DNA from: Auriscalpium vulgare
Lineage: Eukaryota > Basidiomycota > Agaricomycetes > Russulales > Auriscalpiaceae
Direction: 5' to 3'
NCBI GenBank assembly: GCA_019915015.1
Contig: JAHBBC010000012.1
Coordinates: forward strand, 1,612,001 to 1,676,000
DNA: 64,000 bases
Shown: positions 20,365 to 30,239 of the stretch, piece after piece
How the letters are laid out: each line of letters starts with the position of its first letter
How positions within the stretch are numbered: the stretch's first letter is position 1
Made by a program: the position numbers and the translations under genes
The notes under the pieces: model-generated
What the model was told of the DNA's origin: nothing
What the model saw: the letters and a program-made list of their open reading frames with translations, nothing else
Database searches by the model: none

Positions 20365-22647
20365 TCAAAGGTGGGAGCCGCTATGGCATGCCTTGCGAAA
20401 CCGATGATGGCCTCGCGGGAAGGTCGGGATCGTCAAGATGTCGTCGGAGTTCGGGTTGCGGATGGTGACCGTCTGATCCTCGTCGCGGTAGTTGCGGACG
20501 ATGCTCTCGGTGAGCACGTCAAAGGGGCGACCAAGGAGAATGTCGTAGGCGACGTCGCGGACAACGTGCACCTGCAGGTAGAGGGTCATGTTCCCGAACT
20601 TGATCGGAACGTTGCGCGCCATGCCCAATGAGCTGGAGACCTGCCGATTGGCGCTCTGGAGACGGATCTTGACGTTGGGGGAGTAGGCGAGCTCCAGGAA
20701 ATGGGCGACCTCCTCGGACATCGCGATGACTTGCGAGCCGGGGTCCAGCAGACACTCGATCGTGGCGCGACCGGCGACGAGACCGTCGATCGATCGGAGA
20801 GCGTGCGAGTCGCGAGCGACTGTGAGCATGTCGGGGTCGGGGCACTCGCCGGGGCCGAGATCGTTGAGGTACATCTCGATAGGGTCGGACATGTACAGGA
20901 CGCACTCCTTCGATTCGTTCGACCAGAGCTGCTCCTTGGAGGCCTTTCGGGGATCGGGGGCGTAGTTGGAGAAGACGCGCTCCTCAGCTTGCCTTATCGC
21001 GGCGGCCGGTGACACGAGCTCCTCGTCGGGGACTTCCTCCACTGTGACGCGATGATAGTTCGTGGTCGCGACGGGTGCTGCTGCTGCCTCGTTGACTGCG
21101 CGACGAGGGGTGACTGCGTCGCGATACTTGGCGCGGACCTCGGGGGCGAGCGACAAAAGCTCCTCCGGCGTGATGACGATCTGGGAGTCCTTCATAGCGC
21201 GAGCGAAGACTTGCTCTGCGATCTCCGATCGATGGACCGGAGGCAGGTTGCGATAGTTGGGCTCGCGAGTCGCCTTGGGCGGGTCGGCTGGCACTGTCTT
21301 GGGCTTCACCGGCGCATCGGTCGCATCGCGTGCACCTCGAAAGGGATGCGCCGGTGCGGGCGCCGACTGATCGGAGGACTTGGCTGGTTGATCGGAGGCC
21401 GTCGGAGCGGCCGCAGCCTGCTTGGGCTTAGCGCGACGCGTGATCTCCACACCGTCAAAGACTTGCGCGTTGGTCGAGGCAGTCCTCTCGCCACGTAGCT
21501 GTGCGAGCTCCGCTTCAAGTGTGGCGATGCGATCGGAAGTCGAGAGGGTGAAGACTTGGAGGGGCTCCTCCGGGATCACGCCGACGAACAGCTGTGCGGC
21601 AGCCCCTGGCTGCTCCGCTGCCTTGCGACGATGCCACTCTCTAACCCGATCGCGAAGGAAGTCGCCTGTGATGCGACTGGGCACGAAGGTACCGTTGGGC
21701 AAGGTAACCTTTCCGTCCGCGTTCCGAGCGACTATGCCTGCCCGAATATCTTCTTCGACTGCGGGGCACGCTGAGATGCGATGATCGGAAGCACCATCGT
21801 ACAGGCATCGACCTGCCAGGCGCTGCATGTTCGCATTGGGGACAGCCGCTGGGGCGACTGCGACTGCCGGAACTGCGACTGCGACTGGTGCCGCCGCAGC
21901 CTGTTGAGTCACGCCTGGGAGTGCGCCTCCCTGCATCAGCGTTCGGACGAACGATGCGATGATGTCCTCGGCCTTAATTGCGGGCGGAGGGGTCTGCGAC
22001 TGTGGAACTGGGGCTGGCGGGTTTGCGACGATGGTCGGAGCAGTCGTAGAGGTAGCGGTGGTGGCTCCTCGGATGTCCCTCGAGACCGACTGAAGCGCGA
22101 AGCGAGCAGCGCTATTGACGTCGGCGACCTCGTAGCTGTCGCCTGGGACCACATCGGGCTTCTTGACTTGCAGTCGCGCCTCGATGCGCGGCCAAAGGTA
22201 GTCGGGGATCCCACGCGGAAAGTCGCTCTTCTGCTGCATGTCGGAGTACCGATGATGCCGGATGAGGAATCCGGAGATCGTAATGAACGATCGGTAGTAG
22301 GCAGCGAAGTCGTCGAGCGTGACCATGTACGTGCGACGCGTGTCGGAGATGAGCGATTCGAGGTCGGAAGTGGAGTAGGTGCGATCCTCATCGGCGGTGG
22401 GGTAGAGTGCCTTTATCTCGGCCTTGAACACGTCGTACGTGCCTGCGAAGCCTGGCAGAGCCTCGAAACAATCGGCGACCTCGATCGGGACATAGCGTTG
22501 TACCCAATCTTTCTTCTGCTGGTCGGTGAGACCAGACTGCGCCGCAAGCGTCTCGAGGTCGGAAAAGAATCGCCTGATGGATCGCGGGTTTTCTTCATCA
22601 AAAACGGGGGCGGTCTTCGAACCGCGGGGGGGCATAGGAGTAGCCAT
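20365..22647 (-). CDS. gag: Gag with C-terminal retropepsin-like protease
   Basis: Structural capsid protein plus protease. The first in-frame ATG is at 22,647 (MATPMPPRGSKTAPVFDEE), directly before the Gag core, which includes ENPRSIRRFFSDLETLAAQS, GLTDQQKKDWVQRYVP, and later FPRGIPDYLWPRIEARLQ. Next is a zinc-knuckle-like motif C-x2-D-x4-H-x4-C (CLYDGASDHRISAC), in which the second Cys is Asp. Then a Lys/Pro-rich linker. The aspartic protease carries LLDPGSQVIAMS (a D-P-G variant of D-S/T-G) and the flap/hydrophobic-hydrophobic-Gly element YDILLGRPFDVL. The stop is at 20,365. The frame is open for a further 171 codons upstream (to 23,160) without an ATG, rich in Pro, so an upstream spliced start is possible. 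Confidence 0.88.
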   Translation of the reverse strand: MATPMPPRGSKTAPVFDEENPRSIRRFFSDLETLAAQSGLTDQQKKDWVQRYVPIEVADCFEALPGFAGTYDVFKAEIKALYPTADEDRTYSTSDLESLISDTRRTYMVTLDDFAAYYRSFITISGFLIRHHRYSDMQQKSDFPRGIPDYLWPRIEARLQVKKPDVVPGDSYEVADVNSAARFALQSVSRDIRGATTATSTTAPTIVANPPAPVPQSQTPPPAIKAEDIIASFVRTLMQGGALPGVTQQAAAAPVAVAVPAVAVAPAAVPNANMQRLAGRCLYDGASDHRISACPAVEEDIRAGIVARNADGKVTLPNGTFVPSRITGDFLRDRVREWHRRKAAEQPGAAAQLFVGVIPEEPLQVFTLSTSDRIATLEAELAQLRGERTASTNAQVFDGVEITRRAKPKQAAAAPTASDQPAKSSDQSAPAPAHPFRGARDATDAPVKPKTVPADPPKATREPNYRNLPPVHRSEIAEQVFARAMKDSQIVITPEELLSLAPEVRAKYRDAVTPRRAVNEAAAAPVATTNYHRVTVEEVPDEELVSPAAAIRQAEERVFSNYAPDPRKASKEQLWSNESKECVLYMSDPIEMYLNDLGPGECPDPDMLTVARDSHALRSIDGLVAGRATIECLLDPGSQVIAMSEEVAHFLELAYSPNVKIRLQSANRQVSSSLGMARNVPIKFGNMTLYLQVHVVRDVAYDILLGRPFDVLTESIVRNYRDEDQTVTIRNPNSDDILTIPTFPRGHHRFRKACHSGSHL

Positions 22648-23985
22648 CGGAAGCGGTGCGACGGGTGGTACGGCAGCTATGATTGTTGCGGGAGGGGGGA
22701 TAAAGGCGATCGGAGCTGTGACTGGTCCAACGTTGGGAGTCGGAGAGGGTGGAGTGATCGGAGTCGGAGGGTGCGATGGACGTGAAGGAGTCGATGGGGT
22801 CAAAGGTGTTAGAGCAGGCGACGGTGTTCGGAACCCGCCTGGGATGTGTGGGTGATCGAGTAGCTCGAACGACTCGCTTCCGGAGGTACTCGGAAGGTGA
22901 TTGTGAGTCGCGTCCGGGCTGGGGACTTCGTCGAAGAGATCTCCGACGAGCGTGGGGGATCCGGGGATAGCAGGTGGGGGTACGACGAAGCTTTGTCGGA
23001 CTTCGTCGGCGAGAGCGGAGGAACGGGTGTGGCGTCGATTGGAGAAGGGGGAAGGCGCTGGCGCTTGCTTCGGAGGAATCCTGACTGAAACCCTCGCGGT
23101 GGGCTCCAAAAGTGATGGACACAACCAGGTAGTAGGGCGGAATGCGTAACGTAGCACCAATCCCTAGAGCGCTGCAGAGATGTCGGTGTGTGTGCGAGCG
23201 AGCGTCAGGAGTCCCGGAGTAAGCGACGACCGTCTCCGATCAATCGTACTGCGATCCGATCGAGAGCGCAGCAGCGACGAGGCGATCGATCGACTCTCCG
23301 ACCGATCGGAAAGCGAGGCTTCGACGTACGACGTCGGAAGGCTGCGACGCGACTGCGATCGAGGACTCGGGCAAAGGGGCAACAACGATGGAACAAGATG
23401 AGGGCGATAAGACGGGAAGCGAGAACAAAGGCTAAGGCGATGGCTGAGGCTGAGGCGCGAGAGCAGTCAACCGATGTTGACCGCTATACGATACAACGAG
23501 GGCGAGAGTGCACGACTTGTGCTCGGAGCGATGAGGGGGAACGTAACTTGCATTTCGCAGAGTATCCGACGACTATTTATACGTTGCGACGAGTACAGTG
23601 CGTGTCCGATCGAGTAAGTACGGAAACATCGGAAAGACAAAAGAAAAGATAGCGGCGTCGTATCAAATGGTGCGGACAATGTGCGAGAGTCATGCGACGG
23701 TCAGACGACGAGGAACGAGGCGGGGGACGATGTCGAGCGAACGATCAGCGCTGTCAAAGGACAAAGGAAACGGCGCGGGAAACGATCCGCTCTGTCGTCG
23801 ACTGTGGGAAACAGCGTCGGGGAGCGCGGGAATAGACAAGGAGCACCATATCGAGCACGATAGCGGCGGTCCGATGACGAGGACACGAGGATGCGCCTTC
23901 CGATTGCGAACGTTCGGAAAGCAACGCTTCCTACGCGCGTCGCGACTGGGTCACGTGTCGATCGCAAGTCGTGTCGTGACTGCGG
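22648..23985 (-). other. 5' leader of retrotransposon, partly an ATG-less open frame
   Basis: Between the 5' LTR and the first Gag ATG. The gag-proximal 513 bases (22,648-23,160) stay open in the gag frame and look coding (SSALADEVRQSFVVPPP). They have no in-frame ATG. The outer 825 bases have no clear frame and are rich in GATCGG/CCGATC words. A tRNA-type primer-binding site was not found next to the LTR. A CACGTG lies at about 23,953. Confidence 0.5.
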
Positions 23986-24405
23986 GGGCGTAGCGCAGGT
24001 CGTAAGGCGCTAGGGCGCGTCGGAGGGAAGCGGGCGAGTCGGTAGCGCTGAATCGGAGGACGTCGGGGTAGTCGGACTCGTGTGGCGGACAATGGGCGAG
24101 CGGACAATGGGCGACTGAGGCGGTACTCGGATGGCGTGAGAGCTCCGGAGCTGCGTAGCGCCGAGCGTGGCTGTCGTGCGACCGGGCTGTACGAGTCTGA
24201 TGGAAATCTGATGCGTCGTGACGGGCGTGGGAAATGCTGTGCTGACGAGCGTGTGGCGACTGGGGGCGCGTGGTGCGAGCAGCGTGGGAGTCGGCGGGGC
24301 GTTCCGATCGTGGCGCAGGAAGGCCGAGGTCACGTGACCGAGGACTTGGTCGAAAATGCGAACAGACAGTCGAGATCCCCTCCCAGCGCGGGACGGGGCT
24401 TGTCA
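23986..24405 (-). repeat. 5' LTR of gypsy element
   Basis: Direct repeat of 13,316-13,735 with no difference seen, 10,670 bp away. It starts TGACAAGCCCCG on the element strand. It carries the GGTCACGTGACC palindrome at 24,328-24,339 and should contain the element's promoter, though no TATA box is obvious. Confidence 0.9.
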
Positions 24406-24407
24406 CC

Positions 24408-24844
24408 GCATCCGCATTCCCGTAGTCGACGACTTCACGCGTTGACTCGCATCGTCCAAGGTGCATGTAGGGTGCCATTGGCTCGTCGTGCTCGCTGTCC
24501 ACCGACGATGTCGCAGCTGACACACTTTCGAGGTCATCCGAGTCGATCTCGAGCGCTCCGTGGCCGAACCATGACACGGCACATCGAGCAGACTCCTGGG
24601 CTGCAAAATAGGCGAAATCGCGTGGTCCTAGGTGCGTCTCATGGTCCGTGAAGACCGCCTCGTTGTCAGCCACGTTGCAGTCGTCTCTGATGTCGCCAGA
24701 GGAGTCGGTGTTGCCGGTGCCTGCACTGCCAGCAGCATGCAAGTTGGGAGTGGTGGATGGGATGACAGGCAACCTTGGAGGCTGGAGGGCCTTCTCCGGG
24801 CTGAGAGCTACATCTGCTGTGCCGGGCACATGCTGCTCGTGCAT
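24408..24844 (-). pseudogene. Unidentified host reading frame interrupted by the retrotransposon
   Basis: An open frame runs from the ATG at 24,844 (MHEQHVPGTADVALSPEKAL) into the LTR border and continues as a chimera through the LTR to 23,951. The host part is about 146 residues, acidic and Ser-rich (e.g. HGALEIDSDDLESVSAA), with no domain I recognise. It may be an exon of a real gene cut by the insertion. The matching downstream part was not recognised beyond 13,316. It could also be a chance open frame. Confidence 0.3.
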
Positions 24845-25420
24845 AGGTGAGCTTCATTTTGCATGACAACAGCCAGTCCTCACATTTTCCTTGCTAGATC
24901 CACGAGACAGCGACCTTGCCATCTTCTTCTTGACCCATTTGCCCAGGTTTCCGATGCTGGAGAAGGAACGGGCTCGTTTTGTGCCCATGTGAGGAATTTT
25001 GTTGGATTATGCGGCTTGTGTCGATCGAGGCAGCCCTCTCAGCGCGGCGCGGCACGGATATCCTACGCTCTTTTACCACACCCGTTGAATTACATCGATA
25101 CAGAAAGTATTTAGCTCAATCGGCTTCCTGAGAAAATTAGAAAACCACGTTCTCTTGCATCCTCAGGAAACAGATTCTCTTATCATAAGCTCAGTAAAGT
25201 GGAATTCAACGATGTATAGGATCCCGCCCGTATGTGACATTAGTCAGCAAAGAGAGTACCCGCTCGTCCATGTCGCCTACCTTACTTGAGGAGAATAAAC
25301 GATCTCTCCTTCCCTTGCTTGCAGCCAGTGTCATCTGGCCAGTCTCATCGCAGTCATGAATAAGTTACTTTCGATGCAAGATCTCATAACACATGGATTA
25401 AATTATGCGTGCTCCAATAG
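24845..25420. other. Intergenic stretch, no gene seen
   Basis: AT-richer DNA between the interrupted frame and UFE1. No coding exon, RNA gene or repeat was recognised. It probably contains the 3' flank of UFE1 and possibly the start region of the interrupted gene. Confidence 0.4.
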
Positions 25421-26709
25421 TCAATAATAATGCAAGAACAGCAGGGACAGACTGGCCCCGATCAAAAACAGCAAAATCCACTTTCTACCATCCCTCGCGC
25501 GTCTGCGCGCCTCCCGCAACTGCACATTCCCCTTCTCCACATATTCGCTGCTCGCAATCGCGTCCTCATACAGCTGGTCTGTGACCTCCGTCTGGCGCGT
25601 GAGCTGCGAGACGAGCTCCATCTGCAGCGCGCTGATCTCGAGCAGGCGCGCCTCCGCCTGCTGCACCGACACGAGCGAGTCCTCCACCGACTGCAAGATC
25701 TGCGCGTTCTCGCTCTCAAACTGCTGAATCTGCGACGCGCTGAGCTCTACGTCGTCGTCGTCGTCGTCGTCGTCCGAAGAGAGTTCGTCCGGCGGGAGCG
25801 GCGCATACGTCGGCGCGGTTGGCGACGGCCCGGCGAATGCCCAGCTGCTCGCGAGCGAAGAGGACGCATTCTCCAACCAGCTGCTGCCCCCTCCCCCGCC
25901 CTCGGTCTTCTCTTCCTCAGCCATGTGCATGTAGAGCGCCTCGCGCGCGGCACCGGACCCGAGGGTGTGCGTGCGCTCGGTCTGACGCCGCACGCGCTCT
26001 TCCTGGAGTTCCTTCTGGCTTTGGCTGGCTTCCGTGAGGCGCCGCGTGAGGTACCAGGTGACTCCCGAGTTGTGCGCAGCGACAAAATCGGAGATGGCAG
26101 AAGCGCTGTCTTGTTTGAGACGCGCGGGAAGCAGTCGCAGGATGGGATTTGTATCTTTTGCTGCAAGCTCTGCGCGTCCTGCAGGATCAACTTACATGAG
26201 ATGTCTATACTTCTAAGGAGGATGAGGACGTACGTCTTTCCAGTGCTTCTAAATCCTTCACGCGGTCGGCACAGCGAGAGAGAATGATCCGAGCTTGCAG
26301 GTCTATCTGGTCCCGCTCCTCGTTCGTGAGATGTCGTATGTCGGCCCACGTTTGGTCTCCAGCGGATAAATCAAGTGTTCGTGCGTCCTGACGGGACAAC
26401 GGAGGAAGGCGGGCATGTACGTCTAAGTATGGACGTCGAATGTTCGCAAGCATGCGCGTGAGGGTATTGATATGATTCAGCTGAAAAGCGATCAGCAAAA
26501 GAAGTATGCGTTAAGCGGTACAAAATAGTCACGATGTTGTGCGCCTCCTTCATGTATTCCTGTAGAAAAGGTAGACCACCCTCGACCTGCGGATCGCCGG
26601 GTACATGACGCGGTGGCCTATTGAGCTTCCGACGCTTCAAGTCCGGAGCCTCCTTTCGTTTCTGGCCAACGAGGTCTCGAAATTGCACCGTCTGGTCATG
26701 AAAAGCCAT
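25421..26709 (-). CDS. UFE1: ER Qa-SNARE Ufe1/syntaxin-18
   Basis: t-SNARE of the endoplasmic reticulum for Golgi-to-ER vesicle fusion. The N-terminus (ATG at 26,709; MAFHDQTVQFRDLVGQKRKE) matches the syntaxin-18 N-terminal domain. This is followed by LNHINTLTRMLANIRRPYL and the family signature TNEERDQIDLQARIIL. A spliced joint at about 26,185-26,232 leads to ISDFVAAHNSGVTWYLTRRL. An eight-residue Asp run precedes the SNARE coil (QIQQFESENAQILQSVEDSL), whose central layer Gln lies in EISALQMELV. A single C-terminal membrane anchor (WILLFLIGASLSLLFLHYY) ends the protein, as expected for a tail-anchored SNARE. Confidence 0.9.
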
Positions 26710-27445
26710 TCAGGGTAAAGCAAAAGCGGGTGAGAGAGGTGTAGAGGAAGGCAACAAAGGTGCAATGAGGACGCAAGCGAGCGGAGTGCGCCAGACGGTC
26801 AGTGTCACCACGTCGTCCATGCACGTGGACGGATTTAGCGGTCCGTTTGCTAACTGTCGAGATGTTGCATTGCTCACATCCACCCCCATGCTGCGCGGAC
26901 TGCAAGCACACATCACCGCCGTCTGAGGAATACTATTGGGATGGAGGCATAGAAATAGCGGAAATAATTTAGTCAAGAAAACCTTCTGCAAACAGCCTGC
27001 GCGCTGCCAACAACTTGAAGTTTCATCGCGTGAGGTCGGCCAAGAAGAAACACCACTAGGGCAGCTATGCAGCTAGGAACTTTCTGGTTGAACTATATCA
27101 TTGTACACATTTCGAACGTGTAAGTAATTGGCAAGCAATTGGGCAGAAACATTGGCCACTTGTAAAAATCTCGTTGAGCCCGAGAATCTCATGCTTCGGG
27201 CTGGGCTACTTACATCATCAAGCTTATTTCCCGACTACTTATGCCGCTGGGTCACCGGTGGCCTTACTATAGCTTCCAGCTGTGTTTTATTCGGAACCAA
27301 ACGCAAAACACAAAGTGAGCCGTATATGCCGCAAGGCGGGTTATGGGTATGCCGGCTAAGGGTCGGTCGGCCGAAGGGCCGACTACTCGGTATATGAGCG
27401 GTACCCCGCTTGACTGCCATCGACCGCACACTCTTCCCTTGCACC
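26710..27445. promoter_or_regulatory. Divergent upstream region of UFE1 and methylisocitrate lyase
   Basis: Over 700 bp without a recognised gene between two divergent start codons. A TATATGA-like element at about 27,391 lies 55 bp before the lyase ATG. Nothing else was recognised. Confidence 0.35.
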
Positions 27446-29537
27446 ATGTACCGCGTCCGCACCCTCGCATCGGCGACGGCAGGGCTGACGCGCTCTATCC
27501 GACCCATGTCGTCCAGCGCGTACGCACAACCTTCCGCCCTTCCCATCGACCAGCCGTCTCCCGCTGAGGAGACCGCCGCATTAGAGGCCCGCATCGCATC
27601 CGTCGAGACCTTCTTCAAACAACCGCGGTTCGCGTCCCTCTCGCGTTCATACTCAGCCGCCTCTGTTGCGTCCAAGCAGGGCACCCTTCCACCACTTCCC
27701 CTTCCTTCTACGCTCCTCGCAGACAAGCTCTTCGCCGTATTTGACAGGGCCGCAAAGGAGGGCCGGCCGGTGCATACGCTCGGCGCGGTCGATCCTGTCC
27801 AGATGAGTCAGATGGCTCGTTGGCTGGAGGTCATGTACGTGTCGGGCTGGGCGGCGAGCAGCCTACTTACCACTGGCAACAACGAAGTCGGCCCGGATCT
27901 TGGGTGAGCACCGTTCACCTGTTCAGATTGCGCGATGGACCCGTCTCATCTGTGTCGATGTGTCCGTGCGCCTCTGGCACAGCGATTATCCTTACACCAC
28001 TGTACCTAACCAGGTCCATCGACTGTTCCGCGCGCAGCAGCTGCACGACAAGAAGCACCTGGATGCACGCTTGGAGGCCACACCCGAGGAGCTCAAGAAA
28101 CTTCCTTACATCGACTACCTTAGACCCATCATTGCAGACGCTGATACCGGGTGAGCGAGATACTTCGCACGCTTCGTACCATTCATTGAGGCGGGGCACT
28201 AGGCATGGTGGAACCTCTGCGGTTATGAAGCTCGTGAAGCTCTTCGCAGAGTCTGTAAGTACATACATGTCATGCTGTGTTCTCAGAAGTTAAACAAGGT
28301 ATAGGGTGCGTCAGCAATTCACCTTGAGGACCAGCTTCACGGCGGCAAGAAGGTATACACCTCCGTCCGAGATACTGTGGGTCCTACTCATCCAATATTT
28401 TACAAAGTGCGGCCATCTCTCCGGAAAAGTTGTTGTCCCGACTAGCGCACACATCACACGCCTCATCGCGGCGCGATTCCAGCTCGACCTCCTCCAGCAC
28501 ACCATGCTTCTCATTGCGCGTACCGACGCTGAGTCCGCCCGCCTTCTCTCGTCAACTGTCGATGCACGCGACCACCCTTACATCCGCGGTGTGCCTGCAT
28601 CATTTCCGGATGGCTCACGTAGGCTCAGTCTCGCGGAGACTCTGGATCGGGCAGAAGCGGCGGGCAAGAGCGGCGTTGCTATTGATCAATTGGAACTGGA
28701 CTGGTTTTCGGGAGTCAAGCTCACCACGTTCGACGAAGGCGAGTGGGTCATATCTGCTAGCTTCCCGTGCTGACTAGTTCGAATGTTTTACAGCCGTCGA
28801 GGAGGCGATTGATGTTTCTAACTTGACCGGGGAGCGCAAGGCAGCCGCTTTCAGGGAGTATCGCACAGCCGTCAAAGGGAAGACAAACAGCGAAGCACGC
28901 GACATTGCGGCTGACATTCTTGGAGCGCAGGTTGACTGGGACTGGGATTGTGCGTACTATCTTGACTGTCTTGTCTTCATCTCGTAGCTGACAAGGTCAC
29001 ACAGTGCCCCGCACCCGCGAAGGCTATTATCACACGACTGGTGGAATCGAGGCTGCCATCTCTCGCGCATTGGAATTTGCGCCGTACGCGGACATGATCT
29101 GGCTGGAAACGAAAGAGCCCAATCTCAAACAGGCGCAATCGTTCGCTCGTCGCATTCGCGAGAAGTTCCCGGGCAAGTGGTTGGTATACAATCTGAGCCC
29201 AAGCTTCAATTGGAGTGCGCACGGCTTTAGTGGTAGGTTCCTATCCTCAGATATCAGACAAGTTTCCTGATTGTTGGCTCTTTTTCTTGATTTAGAAGCG
29301 GACTTGAAGGCCTTCGTATGGGAGTTGGCCAAGGAGGGCTTCGTGCTGCAACTGGTTTCCCTTGCTGGCCTGCATAGCAATGCTCTAGGCTTCGCCGAAC
29401 TGGCGCAGAACTACAAGACTGATGGCATGCTCGCGTACGTTGAGAAGGTGCAGCGGAAGGAGAAGGCATTAGGCGTCGACGTCTTGACACATCAGAAATG
29501 GTGGGCATTGAACTTCACGTCTGATATCCTGGGCTGA
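27446..29537 (+). CDS. Mitochondrial 2-methylisocitrate lyase (ICL/PEP mutase family)
   Basis: Cleaves 2-methylisocitrate to pyruvate and succinate in the methylcitrate cycle of propionyl-CoA breakdown, in the mitochondrial matrix. The N-terminus [19 protein letters not shown] is a clear matrix-targeting signal. Family segments follow: [63 protein letters not shown] and [12 protein letters not shown]. After a spliced intron the catalytic-site [13 protein letters not shown] follows. Leu in KKCGHL and the presequence favour methylisocitrate lyase over glyoxylate-cycle isocitrate lyase (usually KKCGHM, peroxisomal or cytosolic). Later exons give [38 protein letters not shown] and [11 protein letters not shown]. 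Several introns. An in-frame ATG at 27,410 is an alternative start. Confidence 0.85.
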
Positions 29538-29749
29538 ATTCAGGCCTTGCTGTAGGAGTGGTGCTGACTACATTGACCGCATCTTGTCAACTGTCTCGTC
29601 TGGCTCGTCAAGCACATCTTCCAATGGAAAGGACTCGACAGAACATGATTTCTGATGTATCTACCTGATCAATGCCTGACATGAATTCTGTGAACTGCAT
29701 TTGCCTGTGGTTTCTGCACGACTTGATAATAAAAATAGACGAAGAGCAC

Positions 29750-29761
29750 GGTCACGTGACC
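29750..29761. promoter_or_regulatory. Palindromic CACGTG (bHLH-type) site
   Basis: GGTCACGTGACC, a perfect 12-bp palindrome about 480 bp upstream of the cerato-platanin ATG. It is identical to the one in both LTRs. CACGTG is the classic target of bHLH factors. Use here is inference. Confidence 0.35.
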
Positions 29762-30048
29762 AGTAAGAGTTTGCGGCGCGTCTCCGTTGTCTCACCTCTA
29801 ACCTGACTCTAACTCATAGCACTACACACCGCCCCTGCGGCACGTCAATGCTGCAAGCAGCGATTTCCCCTGATATAGTACTGGTCCATAAACTGTTCTT
29901 TTTGATCTATGCGCGCTGGCCAGCTCGTCCAAGTCCTGCGCCTCGCCGGCCCTCTCGTGCTCTGAGACATTCGCCTGCACTGCGACACAGCCTCTTCCGA
30001 CCTCGTATTCTTGACTTCGTAAAAGCGATGCATTCCCGCCTTCCGCCT

Positions 30049-30120
30049 TCCGACCCGCCATCCGACCCGCCATCCGACCCGCCATCCGACCCGCCTTCCG
30101 ACCCGCACTTCGATCTCACC
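30049..30120. repeat. Six 12-bp tandem repeats in cerato-platanin promoter
   Basis: Unit TCCGACCCGCCA in four perfect copies followed by two diverged ones, ending 6 bp before the TATA box. GC-rich repeats in this position could act as upstream activator sites. They could also be simple slippage products. Confidence 0.75.
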
Positions 30121-30126
30121 ATTTTG

Positions 30127-30134
30127 TATAAATA
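30127..30134 (+). promoter_or_regulatory. TATA box of cerato-platanin gene
   Basis: TATAAATA about 106 bp before the ATG, directly after the 12-bp repeats. The strong TATA fits a highly expressed, regulated gene for a secreted protein. Confidence 0.6.
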
Positions 30135-30239
30135 CTGCTCCCTAACAGCTCATCAGATTCATCAAACTGCTCTATTTCCACTCATACATTCTCATACCCA
30201 CACAACCAATCACCCAGTTAACACATACCCACCATCACA

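Larger units (their letters stand above)
13316..24405 (-). mobile_element. Intact Ty3/gypsy LTR retrotransposon carrying an antisense accessory gene
   Basis: Two 420-bp direct repeats 10,670 bp apart flank gag (with protease) and pol (RT, RNase H, integrase in that order), which defines Ty3/gypsy. Coding is on the minus strand, so the right-hand repeat is the 5' LTR. No internal stops are seen in gag or pol, and the LTRs look base-for-base identical, so the copy is young and may be active. There is no chromodomain after the integrase GPY/F module. A polypurine tract abuts the 3' LTR. A primer-binding site complementary to a tRNA 3' end (usually starting TGG) is not visible after the 5' LTR. 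No 5-bp target duplication was found. Its 11.1-kb length comes from a 2-kb antisense gene and a long leader. Confidence 0.93.
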
